From positions 3,782,001 through 3,846,000 of the forward strand of contig NC_068974.1 in NCBI RefSeq assembly GCF_016808095.1: a DNA stretch of 64,000 nucleotides, given 5' to 3'. A model generated the notes under the pieces. The model was not told the origin of the DNA. It worked only from the letters and a program-made list of their open reading frames with translations, and ran no database searches. The stretch is from Vigna angularis. Its lineage: Eukaryota > Streptophyta > Magnoliopsida > Fabales > Fabaceae. Shown one piece after another: positions 23,743 through 35,429 of this stretch. How positions within the stretch are numbered: position 1 is the stretch's first letter; each line of letters opens with the position of its first letter. The translations under genes were made by a program, and so were the position numbers.

Positions 23743-26700
23743 GAAGAAGGAGACAAAACATCATACACAGCAAAGTGTCTCTCATACATGGGGTCACACA
23801 ACTAACCATCCACCAGCTCCTCAAGTCCAATCCTCACCCTCTCTTTCTGCCCCTCAAAGAAGTAAGTTCCCTTTTTTTTAAATGTCTAATACTTGTTTTA
23901 TTCATGTTATCATTTTTTGACATTCATTTAATTATAAGAACATACAAACTAAAGCTACCTTCGACAAGCCAAAGCACATGCACTCCTACTCATATTGAGT
24001 CCCCAAATGCATTTGCTTTTCAATCAGCATGGACTCCTGCACCTATTCAGTCCCCAGATGCATTTTTTCAGTCATCAGTTCAAGTTAATGTAAGTGTTTC
24101 AATTACATTAGTAAAAACAGTAAACGTAAAATTTTATTTAAAGACAAAAATTGTGGAATCTCTAATCAGTAGCAACAACAAGGGAATTTAGTGTCATACC
24201 AATAAGAGAAGGCAAAACTTTTAGAAATGTGGGCAATTGCTGTATCAGAATTTTAGTAGTGATTGTTTGCTGTTTTATGTAATGTTGTTGGATGTTTCAG
24301 CATTATTTCCTTGCTGTTTTATACCAGTAAATTTTTCTGTATTGGACTGTAAATATGCCACATTAAAATCTTTGCTGGCTGTTTTGACTGCTGTTATGTA
24401 GTAAAATCCTGACTGTTTTGATTGGTGTTACTGCATTAAAATCCTTGTTGTATTAGACTGTTCTGACTGTTGTGTCTGCACTAAAACATTGTTGTTTTGT
24501 AACTTTATTGGGCTGTTTTACTCATATTAAAGCGCTTCTGTTTTTATCTCATATGCTGGTTGGTTACATATGCTTGATATAACTTATATGGAATGGTCAA
24601 ACTAATTGTTGATTGTGCTGTTATGAAGTATGTTAAGAGGATTGGTTGCTGTGATCTTATTTTTTTTATCTCTCAAAAGTACATTAGATGTGTTATATGT
24701 ATTATTTGTTGCTAGTCACGTTGAGAAATCTTTTGTATTATACAAAGTGATATTTGGACCTTAAAGGTTAGGACAATTATGTTAAAAGTCTTCTGTCATT
24801 TGTGAGATGGCTAGAGAATTACTCTTGAATTATCCAAGAAGGTTTTGTATGATAAAAAACTAGAAGTAGTTCTGTATTAGAATCTTTTAGAAGAAGTACA
24901 TATGATAAAAAAAATGCTCTGAAAATGCAAAATCAAAGCTGAACTAAGAATTGGAAATCAAATGAAGTGCACTCACCTTGGCTAGAAAGTGCCCAATGCA
25001 TAGGTCATAGTCAATTGGTACCGTCATGCCTTTGTTATGAACTATCTCTCCAAGGATACGATCAATAGCTGCTCCCTGTTCCAAAATACCAAGTAGGAAG
25101 AAAATGCAAAGTAGAGATGAATTGATTGCCATGGCTCCAGAAGGCATAGATAGAGATCATTGGGCTTCTTTTGTTGACTATCGACTTGATGAAAGAACAA
25201 AGGTAAAACCTACATTTCTTTTCATAAAATTCTGTTATGATTTAATAACTTTTTTTATCACAATGTTAGGAGATTGCCCTAAAAAATAAGCATAATAGGA
25301 CAAAACAAACTCTTGCTCACACAGGGGGATCCAAGAGCATTGCAAGGAAGAGGGAAGAAATGGTGAAGTGTTATTTATCTTCAATTTTCTGTTTCTCATA
25401 ATATTTATGATATACCTAATAAGAATTTGTTAATTTTCATAGGAAAACGAGTGTGGGCACAAAGTTAGCAGAGGAGAAGTTTGGATAGCTACTCATAAGA
25501 AGACCAATGGAGCTTTTATCAATGATGAGGCAAGGGAAATTGGTGTAAGTTCCAATCTTTTTTTTGTGATTGGTTTAGTTATATATCTCTTTATAGTCTC
25601 GTTCAAATGATATTACTTAAATGAAGAACTCAATGTCATGTGTACTATATACCTGTCTATAGATGTCATGTAATAGATACATTATAGGAAAAAAGAACCT
25701 TTTTACTATAAGTAGTTGGTTGTTCATGTGTTTTGTGTTTTCTGAATTATTGATGGTTAAAAGCATTGATTCTAGTAGAAATTGACACTTACACATGATT
25801 GCTATTGGTATTAAGATTTAAGTTCCTTAATATGATTGTCATTACAGACTTCAATTTGAAGAATGAGTATTAATTGGTCCCATCCATGATGTCACGTGGA
25901 TACCCTTCTTTCAATCAATCTTATATGGATTTCCAGTTTTATTGAAATGATGGATTTCTTTTCTGAGATCTATTGACCTTTTACTGGTTATACAACTTTC
26001 TTCAAATGACTAGTACCTTGTATCCTGACTTAGTTAAAGGTTTATATGCGAATGCTAGATTAGAAGATGGAATTATTGTATCAGAGTGAGAGGGATAGAT
26101 TTGGTCCTGAATAATGATGTATGGACTATTGTTGGTTTTGGGTTAGGCGGGATGAAATCTCATAACCCAAGTATAGACTTTGCACTTTTGACCCTGGAAA
26201 ATATAATAACCCAAAGATCAGATTTTGAAGATAGTGAAAGTATACTACTGTCTTTGCTACTGTTTTTGCACACATCTTAAGTTTAAATATAAGTATACTA
26301 CTGCCAACTCAATAGTTTGTCTCTTTATACAAATGCAATGTTTTTAATGTTAGCATCATTGATTATGTTGTATGTAGGAAAAAATTCAAACATATGAATC
26401 TACAACATCGTCTCAATCAAAAGAAATATCAAGTTTAGATTCATTAGCTCATGTTTTAGGAAGCCAAGAGCATTGTGGTCGTGTTCGCGGTCTAGGTTTG
26501 GGTCCTTGCCCATCTAAAGTCTTTGGAGTCCATGCTCGTTCTCATTTTGGATCATCTTCATCTACTCCTTCTAATGTTGAATTACAAGCTCAGGTTAATG
26601 AATATTTAAATATTTATTTGGTTTGTTCCCTTTAAGATTAACATGTTAGGTATCATATTTCTCACTTTTTAAATAAATTTTTTTGTTATAGGTATCTTCA

Positions 26701-27064
26701 TTGACTTCTTCTAATGTTAAATTAGAATCTCAGGTTAATGAATATTTACTTGGTTTATTCCTTTTAAGATTAACATGTTAGGTATCATATTTCTCACTTT
26801 TTAAATAAATATTTCTGTTATAGGTATCTTCATTGACATCACAAGTCAATGAAATGAAGGCAATGATGACACTTTTGTTGCAAAATCATCAAGGTTCATT
26901 GCCTTCACAGTTTGTAGTATTTCAACGATCATCGGTAATAATTATTAAATTTATTTGTATGATTTTTTTAATTAAATATATTATCGACTAACTATTATGT
27001 TATATTGTAGGTATCTGATCAAGGGAGTGGGCCAAACAATAGATGTAATGAAGAAGAAAATTAG
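23723..27064 (+). CDS. TNPA-like CACTA protein (plant transposase, Ptta/En/Spm type), start uncertain
   Basis: Supported exons are 23723-23861, about 23945-24091, about 25104-25202, 25270-25362, 25443-25544, 26378-26593, 26692-26733, 26824-26934 and 27011-27064 (TAG). The exons from 25104 on keep frame across GT-AG introns and encode the family core: HWASFVDYRLDERTK, LAHTGGSKSIARKREEM, SRGEVWIATHKKTNGAF, then INDEAREIG and SSLDSLAHVLGSQEHCGRVR. TNPA-type proteins bind subterminal repeats and assist transposition. The ATG at 23723 overlaps the last codons of the TNPD remnant in another frame. The link from 23861 through the Pro/Ser-rich second exon to 25104 does not keep frame by any splice I could choose, and part of the N-terminal half appears replaced by non-coding sequence and a foreign exon. 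The gene may therefore be defective. Confidence 0.75.
24200..25090 (+). other. Large intron-like stretch of the TNPA-like gene
   Basis: T-rich DNA with repeated GCTGTTTTGACTG-like words at 24370-24530. A short sense frame at 24170-24250 resembles a TNPA segment (IREGKTFRN) and then stops. The right end holds an antisense exon. This part of the gene seems interrupted by captured sequence. Confidence 0.4.
24977..25075 (-). pseudogene. Unidentified exon on the opposite strand inside the CACTA element
   Basis: On the minus strand a 99-nt block of exactly 33 sense codons is bounded by a pyrimidine-rich acceptor (GGTATTTTGGAACAG) and a consensus donor (AAG/GTGAGTG). The peptide starts GAAIDRILGEIVHNKGM and continues TVPIDYDLCIGHFLAK. 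It does not resemble a transposon protein and I cannot name the source. Two good splice edges, a phase-neutral length and opposite orientation to the transposon genes point to a captured host exon. Confidence 0.6.
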
Positions 27065-27339
27065 ATATTGTTATTGAATATTTTTATGAGTCATACTTTT
27101 AGTATTGAACATTTGTATTGAACATCTATATTGAACATATGTAATGAACATCTTTATTTTTAATTTTTATGCATGAACAATTAGTTGTATGAATGATATT
27201 AGGTTGAACAATATAGTTTATTTTATACAATATTATTCAATTTTAGTTCATATTAATTTATTGTTTGTTTTGTCAATAAAATCATTTTTATCATAATCTA
27301 ATTTTATCACAATAAAAAAAGAATGAACTGTATAAATTC
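27065..27339 (+). other. 3' UTR-like end of the TNPA-like gene
   Basis: After the stop codon comes AT-rich sequence with repeated TTGAACAT words. AATAAA-type signals occur around 27274 and 27310. No separate gene. Confidence 0.4.
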
Positions 27340-27650
27340 CCGGCGGTTTTAACCCCAGTAAACTACACATGCAAAATAGGGACGGTTTTGAGATAACCCT
27401 AGTTAGTTCCGGCGGTTTTTGAGTAACCCCGTAATTCCCGGCGGTTTTCACAGAACCCCCGCTAATTCCGGCGGTTTCGACAAAACCTTTGGTAATTCCG
27501 GCGGTTTCCGGAAACCCCCGCTAGTACCGGCGGTTTTTTCCAGAACCGCCGGTACTTACTTGGCGACGGCCGTGTTCCCAACGGTTGGTCCAACCGCGGG
27601 AAATGTGATTTGCGGGGGTTAAAACCGCCGGTAATATTGAAAAAAACCCC
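27340..27650. repeat. Right subterminal repeats of the CACTA element
   Basis: At least ten copies of CCGGCGGTTT or GCGGTTTT-type words and their inverses (AACCGCCGG), some paired as local hairpins around 27520-27560. The density is far above that at the left end. This array raises GC sharply and produces spurious Gly/Phe/Arg frames on both strands. Confidence 0.85.
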
Positions 27651-27679
27651 CGGTAAAATTACATATTTTTGTAGTGACA

Positions 27680-28740
27680 ATAGGATATATACACTAAAAA
27701 ACACTCTAATCACTTAAAGAAAAAATATAAAAGAAGGAAAGAATGAAATTAATAAATTGTCCTTAATTTTATCAAATTAATACCACTTAACTAAAATAAT
27801 TTTAATATTGTCAAATCAGTAGTTAACTAATTAGTTTGAGAAAAGTTAACCCTAAATCACTTTCCACCACAAATATCGAATGGATTTTCAACAAGTTAAT
27901 TCTTATAAAAATCTACCTGAAATGTTAGTAAAATACAATTTTAATAATAAAAGATAAAAATAAAGAACTAACCTAATGGAATTAAAATTAAAACACAAGA
28001 CTAATATGCAAAATTATGCAAAAGATATTATGCTTAAAAATGAATTTAAAATAATTAACATGTAAATGCTTATTATATGTTAACATGAAAGCGTCCAATA
28101 CTATAAAGAAAAGATTGGTTTTATGCAAAAATAATTTAAATAGTAATAAAGTAAAAAAAAACAAGTAAATAAATTCAAAAAGCAATGTATTTTAAAATAG
28201 ATTCATCATTAATTATTTAAAGATTATTGTTAAAGATTATTGTTAAGTTAATTATTATTATAGATATAAAATCAATCAATGTAAAATGTCAAATTTATTG
28301 ATTAAGGTTACCGATTTTAATTAAAGTACAATATCAATAAAAATTTTAAATGTTTAATCATTCCTTTAATTTTCCACCAAATAAAAAGCTTAATCAATAA
28401 AAGTAAAGTCTTGATTAATTTTAGTTAAAATAATTAGCTTTAATCAAAATAAAATCTTAATTATTGGTAAAAAGTACATTTAATCACATGAAAACTTCTA
28501 AATTAAATTAAAATAAAGTTTTACTTGAATTAAAAATCCCTGTAACATCGTCATGCATATACATTTAAACATCTCACTAATTAATTAAAAGGAAAAATTG
28601 CTTTTTATTTGATTTAGAAGCAATAATAACAGATAATTTTAAACCTCAACCATAATAAAAAACAAAAAAATATTTTAATCTAATCTCCAAATCCATTATA
28701 AAATTTAAATGAAATCATCCTATTAGCTCCACACTCCATT
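27680..28740. other. Intergenic, very AT-rich
   Basis: No gene. Repeated TTAATTAAA, AATCAATAAAA-type words, with no clear element ends. Confidence 0.4.
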
Positions 28741-29250
28741 GAATACATTATGAACGAAAGAAAATATAATAAGGGGTGGAAAGGTGAGATGTGGTGGATG
28801 ACAGTACAAAATTAAAGTTGCTAATGCTTCTCTTTTTGCTTCTCGTGGAACTTTCTATATAAAACTTTTTTTTTTTTTTTCATCTTTGCGTGCTTGCAGA
28901 AGCGGATATGGTTCGTCGTCGTTGATATGTAACTTTGAAGATGTGCGTTGGCGCGACACTAGTTCGTCACTAGCAAGGTTCGTCGCACGTCCTGGTGGCT
29001 CGCGGTTTAGATCTAGGTCGTGATGGAAAACACTGATGCTGCTTCGAGGATGTTTGTGGCTGGTTTTGCGTGTAGGTCGTGGAGATGGGAGGTTGAAGAT
29101 GATGAGGTGGCAAGTTCATATTGGTCAGCTTGTGAGTACAAGGATAGTCACACATGGCAGCTTCTGGATGAATAAAATGAGAGTGAGGATTACGATATGA
29201 CATGTTCAGGCTCATTTAAGAGGGTAGGAGCTGTAAACTTACCAAAGAAC
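28741..29250. other. GC-richer island with a TATA-like box, unassigned
   Basis: CTATATAAAAC at 28855-28865 is followed by a long T run and then a GC-rich segment (about 28890-29120) with many GTCGT words. A frame of 81 residues is open on the minus strand, but its composition (Pro/His/Thr-rich) resembles no family. Its position next to degenerate AACCGAAGC-type repeats resembles the leader region of the CACTA-like element at 52.7 kb, so it may be the remains of a transposon end. Confidence 0.3.
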
Positions 29251-29815
29251 TAACACACAAACAACGCATTATATTTATCACCATTCGTAAGCTAAAATAT
29301 AGATAGAAGAATATGTTATCTTACAACAAATAAATAGGTTAAATATTAATACAACATTATATCAAACATAAGAAAAATACATCAAACATAAAAGAAACAT
29401 ACTTTAGCATAAATATACAAAAAAAAATAATATTAAAAATATATTTATAAAAATTTAAAATTTTTCATGAACCAAGTAGAACAAAACAAGTTGGAACTGA
29501 AAGTCTCAAATCTTCAAAGTACCAAGTAACAAATATGTCTAGTATGAAAAACCTAGAAAAAAAAGTCATTGTTTAACCTTTCAAATAAAAATATAAAAAA
29601 AAAACTTGAGTGAATCTCTCGTAATTTCAAAATGAAAGCAAAGTGAAGGTTATCGAGTTGGACATGGAATGAAAAGGAAGAGAGGAGAATGGAGGAGAGG
29701 AGGAGTGGTAGTAATAGTGAAGCAATGACCTAGTGACGTTTGAAAACGAAAGCAATGGAAGATATTCGTAAAGAACCAGAACAGTAGAGAGAGATAGAAA
29801 GTAGTGGTGCCTTAA
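29251..29815. other. Intergenic, AT-rich
   Basis: No gene recognised. The stretch 29620-29790 is purine-rich and gives a chance minus-strand frame of 73 residues. Confidence 0.35.
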
Positions 29816-30740
29816 AAAAATTTCATTGAAAATAGCCTTAGAAAACATATTATACTTCGGTTATAAAAAAAACGAAAGCCAAATGATAAAATAATTTAAA
29901 ATAAAAAAGTAAAAATTTTGTAAAATTTTAAAAAAATTTGTGTAACTTTTGACCTGTGCTCTTTAAAAACCAAAGCAGAAAAGGATATATGACTACCGTT
30001 CGTATAATAACTGAGGCTAAATAGGATATTTGGCATAGGTTCTTAAAAGAACTGAAAGCAAAAATTCTTAAAATTTTAAAAATTTTCTCATACCTTTCCA
30101 CCTTAGTTCCTAGGAAACCGAATATAAAAGGATGCGTGACTTTAGTTATTGTATAATTCAAGCCAAATTCTTTCTGTTCAGATAAAATAATTAAAATAAT
30201 GATGAAAATTTTTGTGCATTTGTCAGCTTCGGTTGTTAGGTAATCAAAGCAAAAAAAGATACAGGTTATTGTATAATCGAAACTAAATCTCCTCGTTCAG
30301 ATAAAATAATTAAAATAATTAAAATAATACTATAATTTTTAAAATTTTTGCACATTTTTTGGTCTTGGTTACTTGGGAGCTGAAGCAGAAAGATGTGTAT
30401 GGCTTCGATTCTTTGCAATTAAAGCAAAATAGGATTTTTGGATTCAATTATTAATAACTGAGACCAAATACCTTTAAAATTTTGAAAAAATCCACACAAT
30501 TTTTGACTTCTTTTGTTGGGAAACTGAAACAGAAAAATGATGTATGGTTTACCAAAATCAAATCTCCATATGTTCAAATAAAATAATTAAAACAATAGTA
30601 GAAATTTAGAAATTTTTTAAAAATCTTTGTGCATATTTCAACCTCGGTTGTTAGGAAACTGAAAGATACGTACAGCTTCAATTTCATTGTAATTGGAGTC
30701 TATAAATTTGCGAATTTTTAAAATATTCCCTTCATCTTTA
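29816..30740. repeat. Degenerate tandem repeats, about 130-bp period, transposon subterminal type
   Basis: Six to seven imperfect units each contain an AAATTTTTGTGCATTTTT-like stretch, a CTTCGGTT or TTGGTT word, then AACTGAAGCAGAAA or a variant, and often CAGATAAAATAATTAAAATAA. Paired CTTCGGTT...AACCGAAGC words are the style of CACTA subterminal repeats and resemble those at 52.7-53.3 and 58.4-58.8 kb. No terminal repeat or target duplication was found. Confidence 0.55.
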
Positions 30741-30986
30741 TATTTCGTTTTCTTTGAGAACCAAAACATATCATACAATTTAAAAAGGAAAAACTGAACG
30801 TAACTTTATCTTTTTTCTTTCTTCTTAGTTCGTACTTACATTATATGATTTTTTTTCCAGTATTATACTTTTCTTCTCCCATACTCTTTCATAAAATATG
30901 GTTTCTATTCATTGTTTTCTCTATACGGTTATTTTGGAGTCAATTGAAAATGAATCTTCTAAATAAGAGAATTCTAAGCATTATTC

Positions 30987-32065
30987 ACTAGTGCAGAAAA
31001 ATATTTAATGTATGTTATTTTGGCTTTTTAACGTCAGTTCCATAACGATGTTTTTATGGGTGACGTTAATCAAACGTCGGACTCAACAGATCTGACGTCT
31101 TTATAGACGTCAGTTACTGCATGATCCGACATCTAAAGGGCTCCACAAACGTCGGACATTGCAGTAACCGACGTCTAAAGGACTCTATAGGCGTCGAACA
31201 TTGCATTAACCGACGTCTATCGTAGCTCGTGTCTTTGGGTAGCGTAGTAGCACATTCTTCCTTTGCTAGTTTTGTCATAAAAAAGATTGCGTCTTTTGGA
31301 TCTCTTATGGCATTTCAACCGAAAATCGAATCTGGGTCTTTGCCTAATTCCATTAAAACTGCCAATGAAAACGAACGGTGACAATAGAACTAGGCAAGGT
31401 CCGAAGTTCGGTTTTTGGTTGAAAGCTTTTCTTACGAGGAAACTAGCAAAGGGAGAATGCGGTATTACGCTACCCAAAGACACGAGAAAAACTGCACCAA
31501 AACACAACAACAACTCATTTTAATCGGTTCAAATGAAAGATAATCAACCAAAGACTAATATAATTGGAATACAAGAAGAGACAAAAACGCACATGAAAAA
31601 GCAATGTCACGGAGAGAAAAGGCAACAAGGAAGATGATGAAGTGCTCGTAACTGCGGGTCTGATGTCTGATTTAACAGCAAACTATGACGTCCAAAACAA
31701 CTTTTCACCTACCTTGTCAGGCCATTTAGATGTCGGATGACGGAATCTCGACGTCTGTACGGCGAAAAAAAATAACTTTTCATCTACCCCTCAGACATAT
31801 ACACGTCCGTTAGGAGGGACACCGACGTCTATAATCGAATATAGACGTCGGGGTGGCGGGATCAGACCTCTCTAAGGCGGAAAAAATGACTTTTCACCTA
31901 CCTGTCAAGCATATAGATATATGTTAGAAGGGGCCCTGATGTCTATAATATTATAGATGTCAGAACCTCTCCTAACAGACGTCTATACGCCCACTTATTT
32001 ACGAAAATGTCATCGATCAATAATTTACGTTGATTATTTTATGATCCGACGTACGAGATGACGTT
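30987..32065. mobile_element. Non-autonomous CACTA-like element with ACGTC subterminal repeats, right end lost
   Basis: The left end is CACTAGTGCAGAAAAATATT (30987), a CACTA-type terminus. Inside are many GACGTC/ACGTCGG words: left block about 31030-31225 and right block about 31640-32060, in both orientations. No matching inverse end was found near 32065-32300, so the right terminus is missing or too diverged. There is no transposase. The centre holds a long imperfect inverted repeat. Confidence 0.6.
31226..31495. repeat. Long imperfect foldback (inverted repeat)
   Basis: The left arm 31226-31360 begins TCGTGTCTTTGGGTAGCGTA after the first base. The right arm about 31370-31493 ends with its complement, TACGCTACCCAAAGACACG. 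Further matching blocks include CATTCTTCCTTTGCTAGTTT against AAACTAGCAAAGGGAGAATG. The left arm has about 28 extra bases. Transcription would give a hairpin RNA with about 100 bp of stem. The long frames on both strands here (98 and 78 residues) are reflections of the same inverted repeat. Confidence 0.8.
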
Positions 32066-32865
32066 AAAGCCCAATATTATAAACTTAATAATCGATCCAC
32101 ATCCGCATAATGTCATTTGGAAAATTTCAAATCCTGACATAACCATTCATCCCTGTACCGCAATTTTGTTTACTGGGAATGTCCACTCTTTCTGATTTAT
32201 AAACATTAATTACTAGCATAAATAACACCTAGTTTTATTAATGTTTTTTAGAAAAGAATAAATTAACTTTAACAAAATAATATTTGAATGCAACAATTTC
32301 TACTCTCATTACGCTTCATCTTGTGATAACTGGTTTTTATACGTTAACAATCTCAAGCTTTCCTTCTTAAAATGTAATTGTTTTATTTATACTGCATGAC
32401 CTTAATACAGTTCAAATCGATTCTAAGCCCTAATTTGCTGCATTACGAATGTCTAAGGTTTAAAACTCAAAAGGAATTCATTTAAGTAGTTTGCATGATT
32501 CCAATTCTAGTTGAGTTAATCTAATACCAATATAAGGTTATATATTGAAATCCTTCTCCCTTTTTTCCCTTTAAATAAGATGTTTTTAAAGATTTTTCTT
32601 AGTACCTTTTGTACCTTCAATTTATCACTTCAATGTTTTTTATTTTTAACTTGAATTTCTATCTTTCTAAGAGTTATAAAAAAAATGCATAATAATAAAA
32701 ATTATTCATCATACATCTAAAAATTATTGACATATTGAAAAAATATTTATTTATTATAAATTTTAATTATAATATAATTTATAGTCTCAAAATTACACAT
32801 TTTTGTAATTTTTGTTCATATACACTTCTCTAGATTAATTCTTTTGCTATGTGGTTTTAATACGA
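32066..32865. other. Intergenic with a dispersed repeat
   Basis: No gene. 32567-32840 is the second copy of the repeat at 17867-18140. Confidence 0.4.
32567..32840 (+). repeat. Dispersed repeat, copy 2
   Basis: Same order of words as 17867-18140 in the same orientation, with scattered substitutions and small gaps. No terminal repeats or coding sequence identified. Confidence 0.6.
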
Positions 32866-34320
32866 AATTAGATGTTTGGGTGCCTCTATGCTACTAGGTG
32901 AGTGAATATGTGTCTCGATGCGAGTTTCAGATTAATTTGGTGTGCTAATATGGTTTTGTGGTTGTTTTATGATCATGGGTTGTTAAGAGCTTATTTCATG
33001 AATTTACATGATGCTATCTGAGTGATTAAGAAGTTGTTTAGGCAGTTTGATTGTATATTTCACTAAGTAACATGGATATACTAATTTGAAGTGAGTTTTG
33101 GACTGTATAGAAATCAGACAACTTGTGTGAGAGAATTGTGAGTTGTGGGATGCTTAGAAGGCTACTCTTGCTACGTCTAAGAGTAGGAAGTGATCTAGTA
33201 TAGTGGTAGTGATACCATTAAAGTTATGGTCTCTCTTTTGCCTGTGTGATGTAGTGGAAAGAGGTCCTTTGTGCTTGTGCGAGGTCAGGGAAGAGGATGC
33301 GTTACGAGAAGAGCGATAATGGCTTTTCATGATCATTATTTAGCTTAACAAGAGAGTCACGGTGTTGAACCGACCATGTGGTGTGATGGTGGGTATGTTT
33401 TGAGTATGTCTTTTTGTTATACTTCGTTAATTCGGGATTATACATTTCCTCTGTAGAGGGGTAGAAAGGTAGTCACATTTTCTCTTTCGAGGGGTAGAAA
33501 GGTGGATGTCTTCGTCTTTAAGAGGTAGTAGAACAAATGAGTATCTTCGTTCATGATGGGTGGTAGGAGGAAGTAGGATTCGAGTGTTACTTTTTCCTCT
33601 TGCGAAGGGGTAGGAAGGAATGAATGTCTCGCTTGTAAAGTTCTGGCTCATGTTGAGTTTACAACTTATGTGAGCAACTTAAGGAGCAAGGGTGATAAGT
33701 TTGAAGCTACGGTGAAGGACCAATGGAATTGTTCTGTTTTGGTAAATAAGAATGACATGGTGAAGTTTGGAAGAAGGCATACATTTATAGAGATGATTGG
33801 TATTGGTACAAGTTACTTTTAATGGATAAATTGTGTAGAGCTAATGGGTTAATCATGATTTCTTTTAAGGAAATCTATGATTTGTCATTGTATTTCTTAT
33901 GGATAGTTTTATTGTGTGTTGATGCTATTTGGTGTGATAAAATTGTGGTTGAGACTAAATGATTGAGATATAAATGAAGTATTGGTGTATTAATATTTAT
34001 TCGGTTAGCTCACCCATACATGTTTGTATGTGTGTGGCGATGAGTGTATGATGTTTTTCTTATACAACAATGGATGTAGATATGTCGGTGTTTGGTAGAC
34101 GTGCGAGAGATGGGACAAATTTTCAGTAGGACTTTATAAAATATATGTTGTTATTTGCTTAAGAAAGCTTTAGAGATTTATGTATTTATAGACAATTGAG
34201 TTTGAATATTTGAATTGTAAAAATTAATTGAATTTAATTTATTTGAGAAATTATTCTTAATTACGAAATTTTTTATTTTAGCACGTTTTAGTGTCACTCT
34301 AAAAATTTGGGAGTACTACA
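32866..34320 (+). repeat. Probable remnant of a long LTR
   Basis: The region around 33990-34060 (CGGTTAGCTCACCC, then a TGTATGTGTG-like run and GTATGATG) matches the style and order of 57627-57680 inside the well-defined solo LTR at 54884-57992. It ends in GGGAGTACTACA (34320), a plausible LTR terminus. At 33440-33620 there are degenerate tandem units with GAGGGGTAGAAAGGT. No left end or target duplication was found, so the left limit is a guess. Confidence 0.4.
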
Positions 34321-35429
34321 ATGAAAACTCACGGTTTTTTAAATCCATTATGCATTAAATTAAATTTATTTAATAAAATATCAAATAGTTTTACAATTGT
34401 TTCATATACAAGCTTTTCTTATGTTTTAATATTTAATAAAACATCAAATAAAACTAAGTTTCTCCATTAACTAATGTATTATACAGATTAACTTAGGTTA
34501 GTGCAAAGAACATTATCATTTAAATTCATTGATTGAATGCAAAAACTATATTTTGATCGTTTTTAGTGATACAAAAAATAGTAACACATTAAAGGTAGCT
34601 AAAACTTGGAAATTAAAAATGCAAGATTGGACAATACTAAAATTAGGTCTAAAAACAATAAAATAAGAGTAAATGGAAGGGTAAAAAAAACTTAAAATAT
34701 ATCAAATTAAAAACGCACTACCAAAAATAAATTTACAACTTTATTAAATATGAAAATAATAGCACTAGACGTCTTCTACTCTCAACACAAAAAAAAAATT
34801 AAAGCTCGCCTTTATTGCTCAAAAACCAATACTATTGAGTTTTCGGAACCAAGATCTAGGGACCTACTTGATACCATAAATAACTTTGTTAAGTTTACAC
34901 ACTTGAGATGGGTTAAACGATACTTCAAGTTTAATTTGTTAAGTTAAAAGAAAATATGAAAAACAATTGATAAAAATAATAAATAAATAGCCAATAAAAT
35001 TAGCTGAAAAAAAAGATTTGATTTACAAATAAAAGAGACATCAGGAAAGGACAAACAAAAATATAAATATTTTCAAAAGTCAATATCAATATTTATGTTA
35101 AACTATCTGATTTAAATGGAAAACTATTAATCTACGAGGAAGAATAAATAACCAATAATTAAAAATTGACTTCAGAAACAATTCTTTAACGTGTAAAGGA
35201 CCTATAACCTAACATTCCTATGAATGATAGTGCAATTTTTATAAATTACTAAAAAAATAAAATGGAATGAGCTTTATACGAACCACATTATGGTTTTGCC
35301 TGTAATTAATAACATATTTAATAGTTAGCCAATGGTAGTGGAAGTGATGTATTGAGATTGCAGTTTAACCATCCCTACACTCGATTCATATATATTAGAG
35401 TTTAACTATATTCTTCGTGTTTTTTAGAG
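34321..35429. other. Intergenic, AT-rich
   Basis: No gene. The stretch 35320-35420 (CCAATGGTAGTGGAAGTGATG, then TTTAACCATCCCTAC) has a diverged counterpart at 39640-39710. Confidence 0.4.

Larger units (their letters stand above)
18508..27676 (+). mobile_element. CACTA (En/Spm-type) DNA transposon, 9.2 kb
   Basis: The left end is CACTACAAAAATA (18508) and the right end is its inverse TATTTTTGTAGTG (ending 27676). The terminal inverted repeat is about 23 bp with two mismatches. The target duplication is a perfect 3-bp ACA (18505-18507 and 27677-27679), the size expected for CACTA elements. Subterminal repeats of CCGGCGGTTT type lie inside both ends, sparsely on the left and densely on the right. 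The interior holds a TNPD-derived gene fragment (DUF4218/DUF4216), a TNPA-like gene, a CLPX exon and an antisense host-like exon. The catalytic Transposase_21 region is not visible anywhere, so the element is non-autonomous. Intact ends and target duplication suggest it moved fairly recently with transposase supplied in trans. Confidence 0.95.

Noticed and set aside
26086..26280. 64-residue frame inside the TNPA-like gene
   Set aside because: It lies in an intron and does not connect in frame to neighbouring exons. No family recognised.
27419..27713. Gly/Phe/Arg-rich frames
   Set aside because: Translations of the CCGGCGGTTT subterminal repeats.
31217..31523. 98- and 78-residue frames
   Set aside because: They are two views of one inverted repeat. 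A protein gene is less likely than a foldback.
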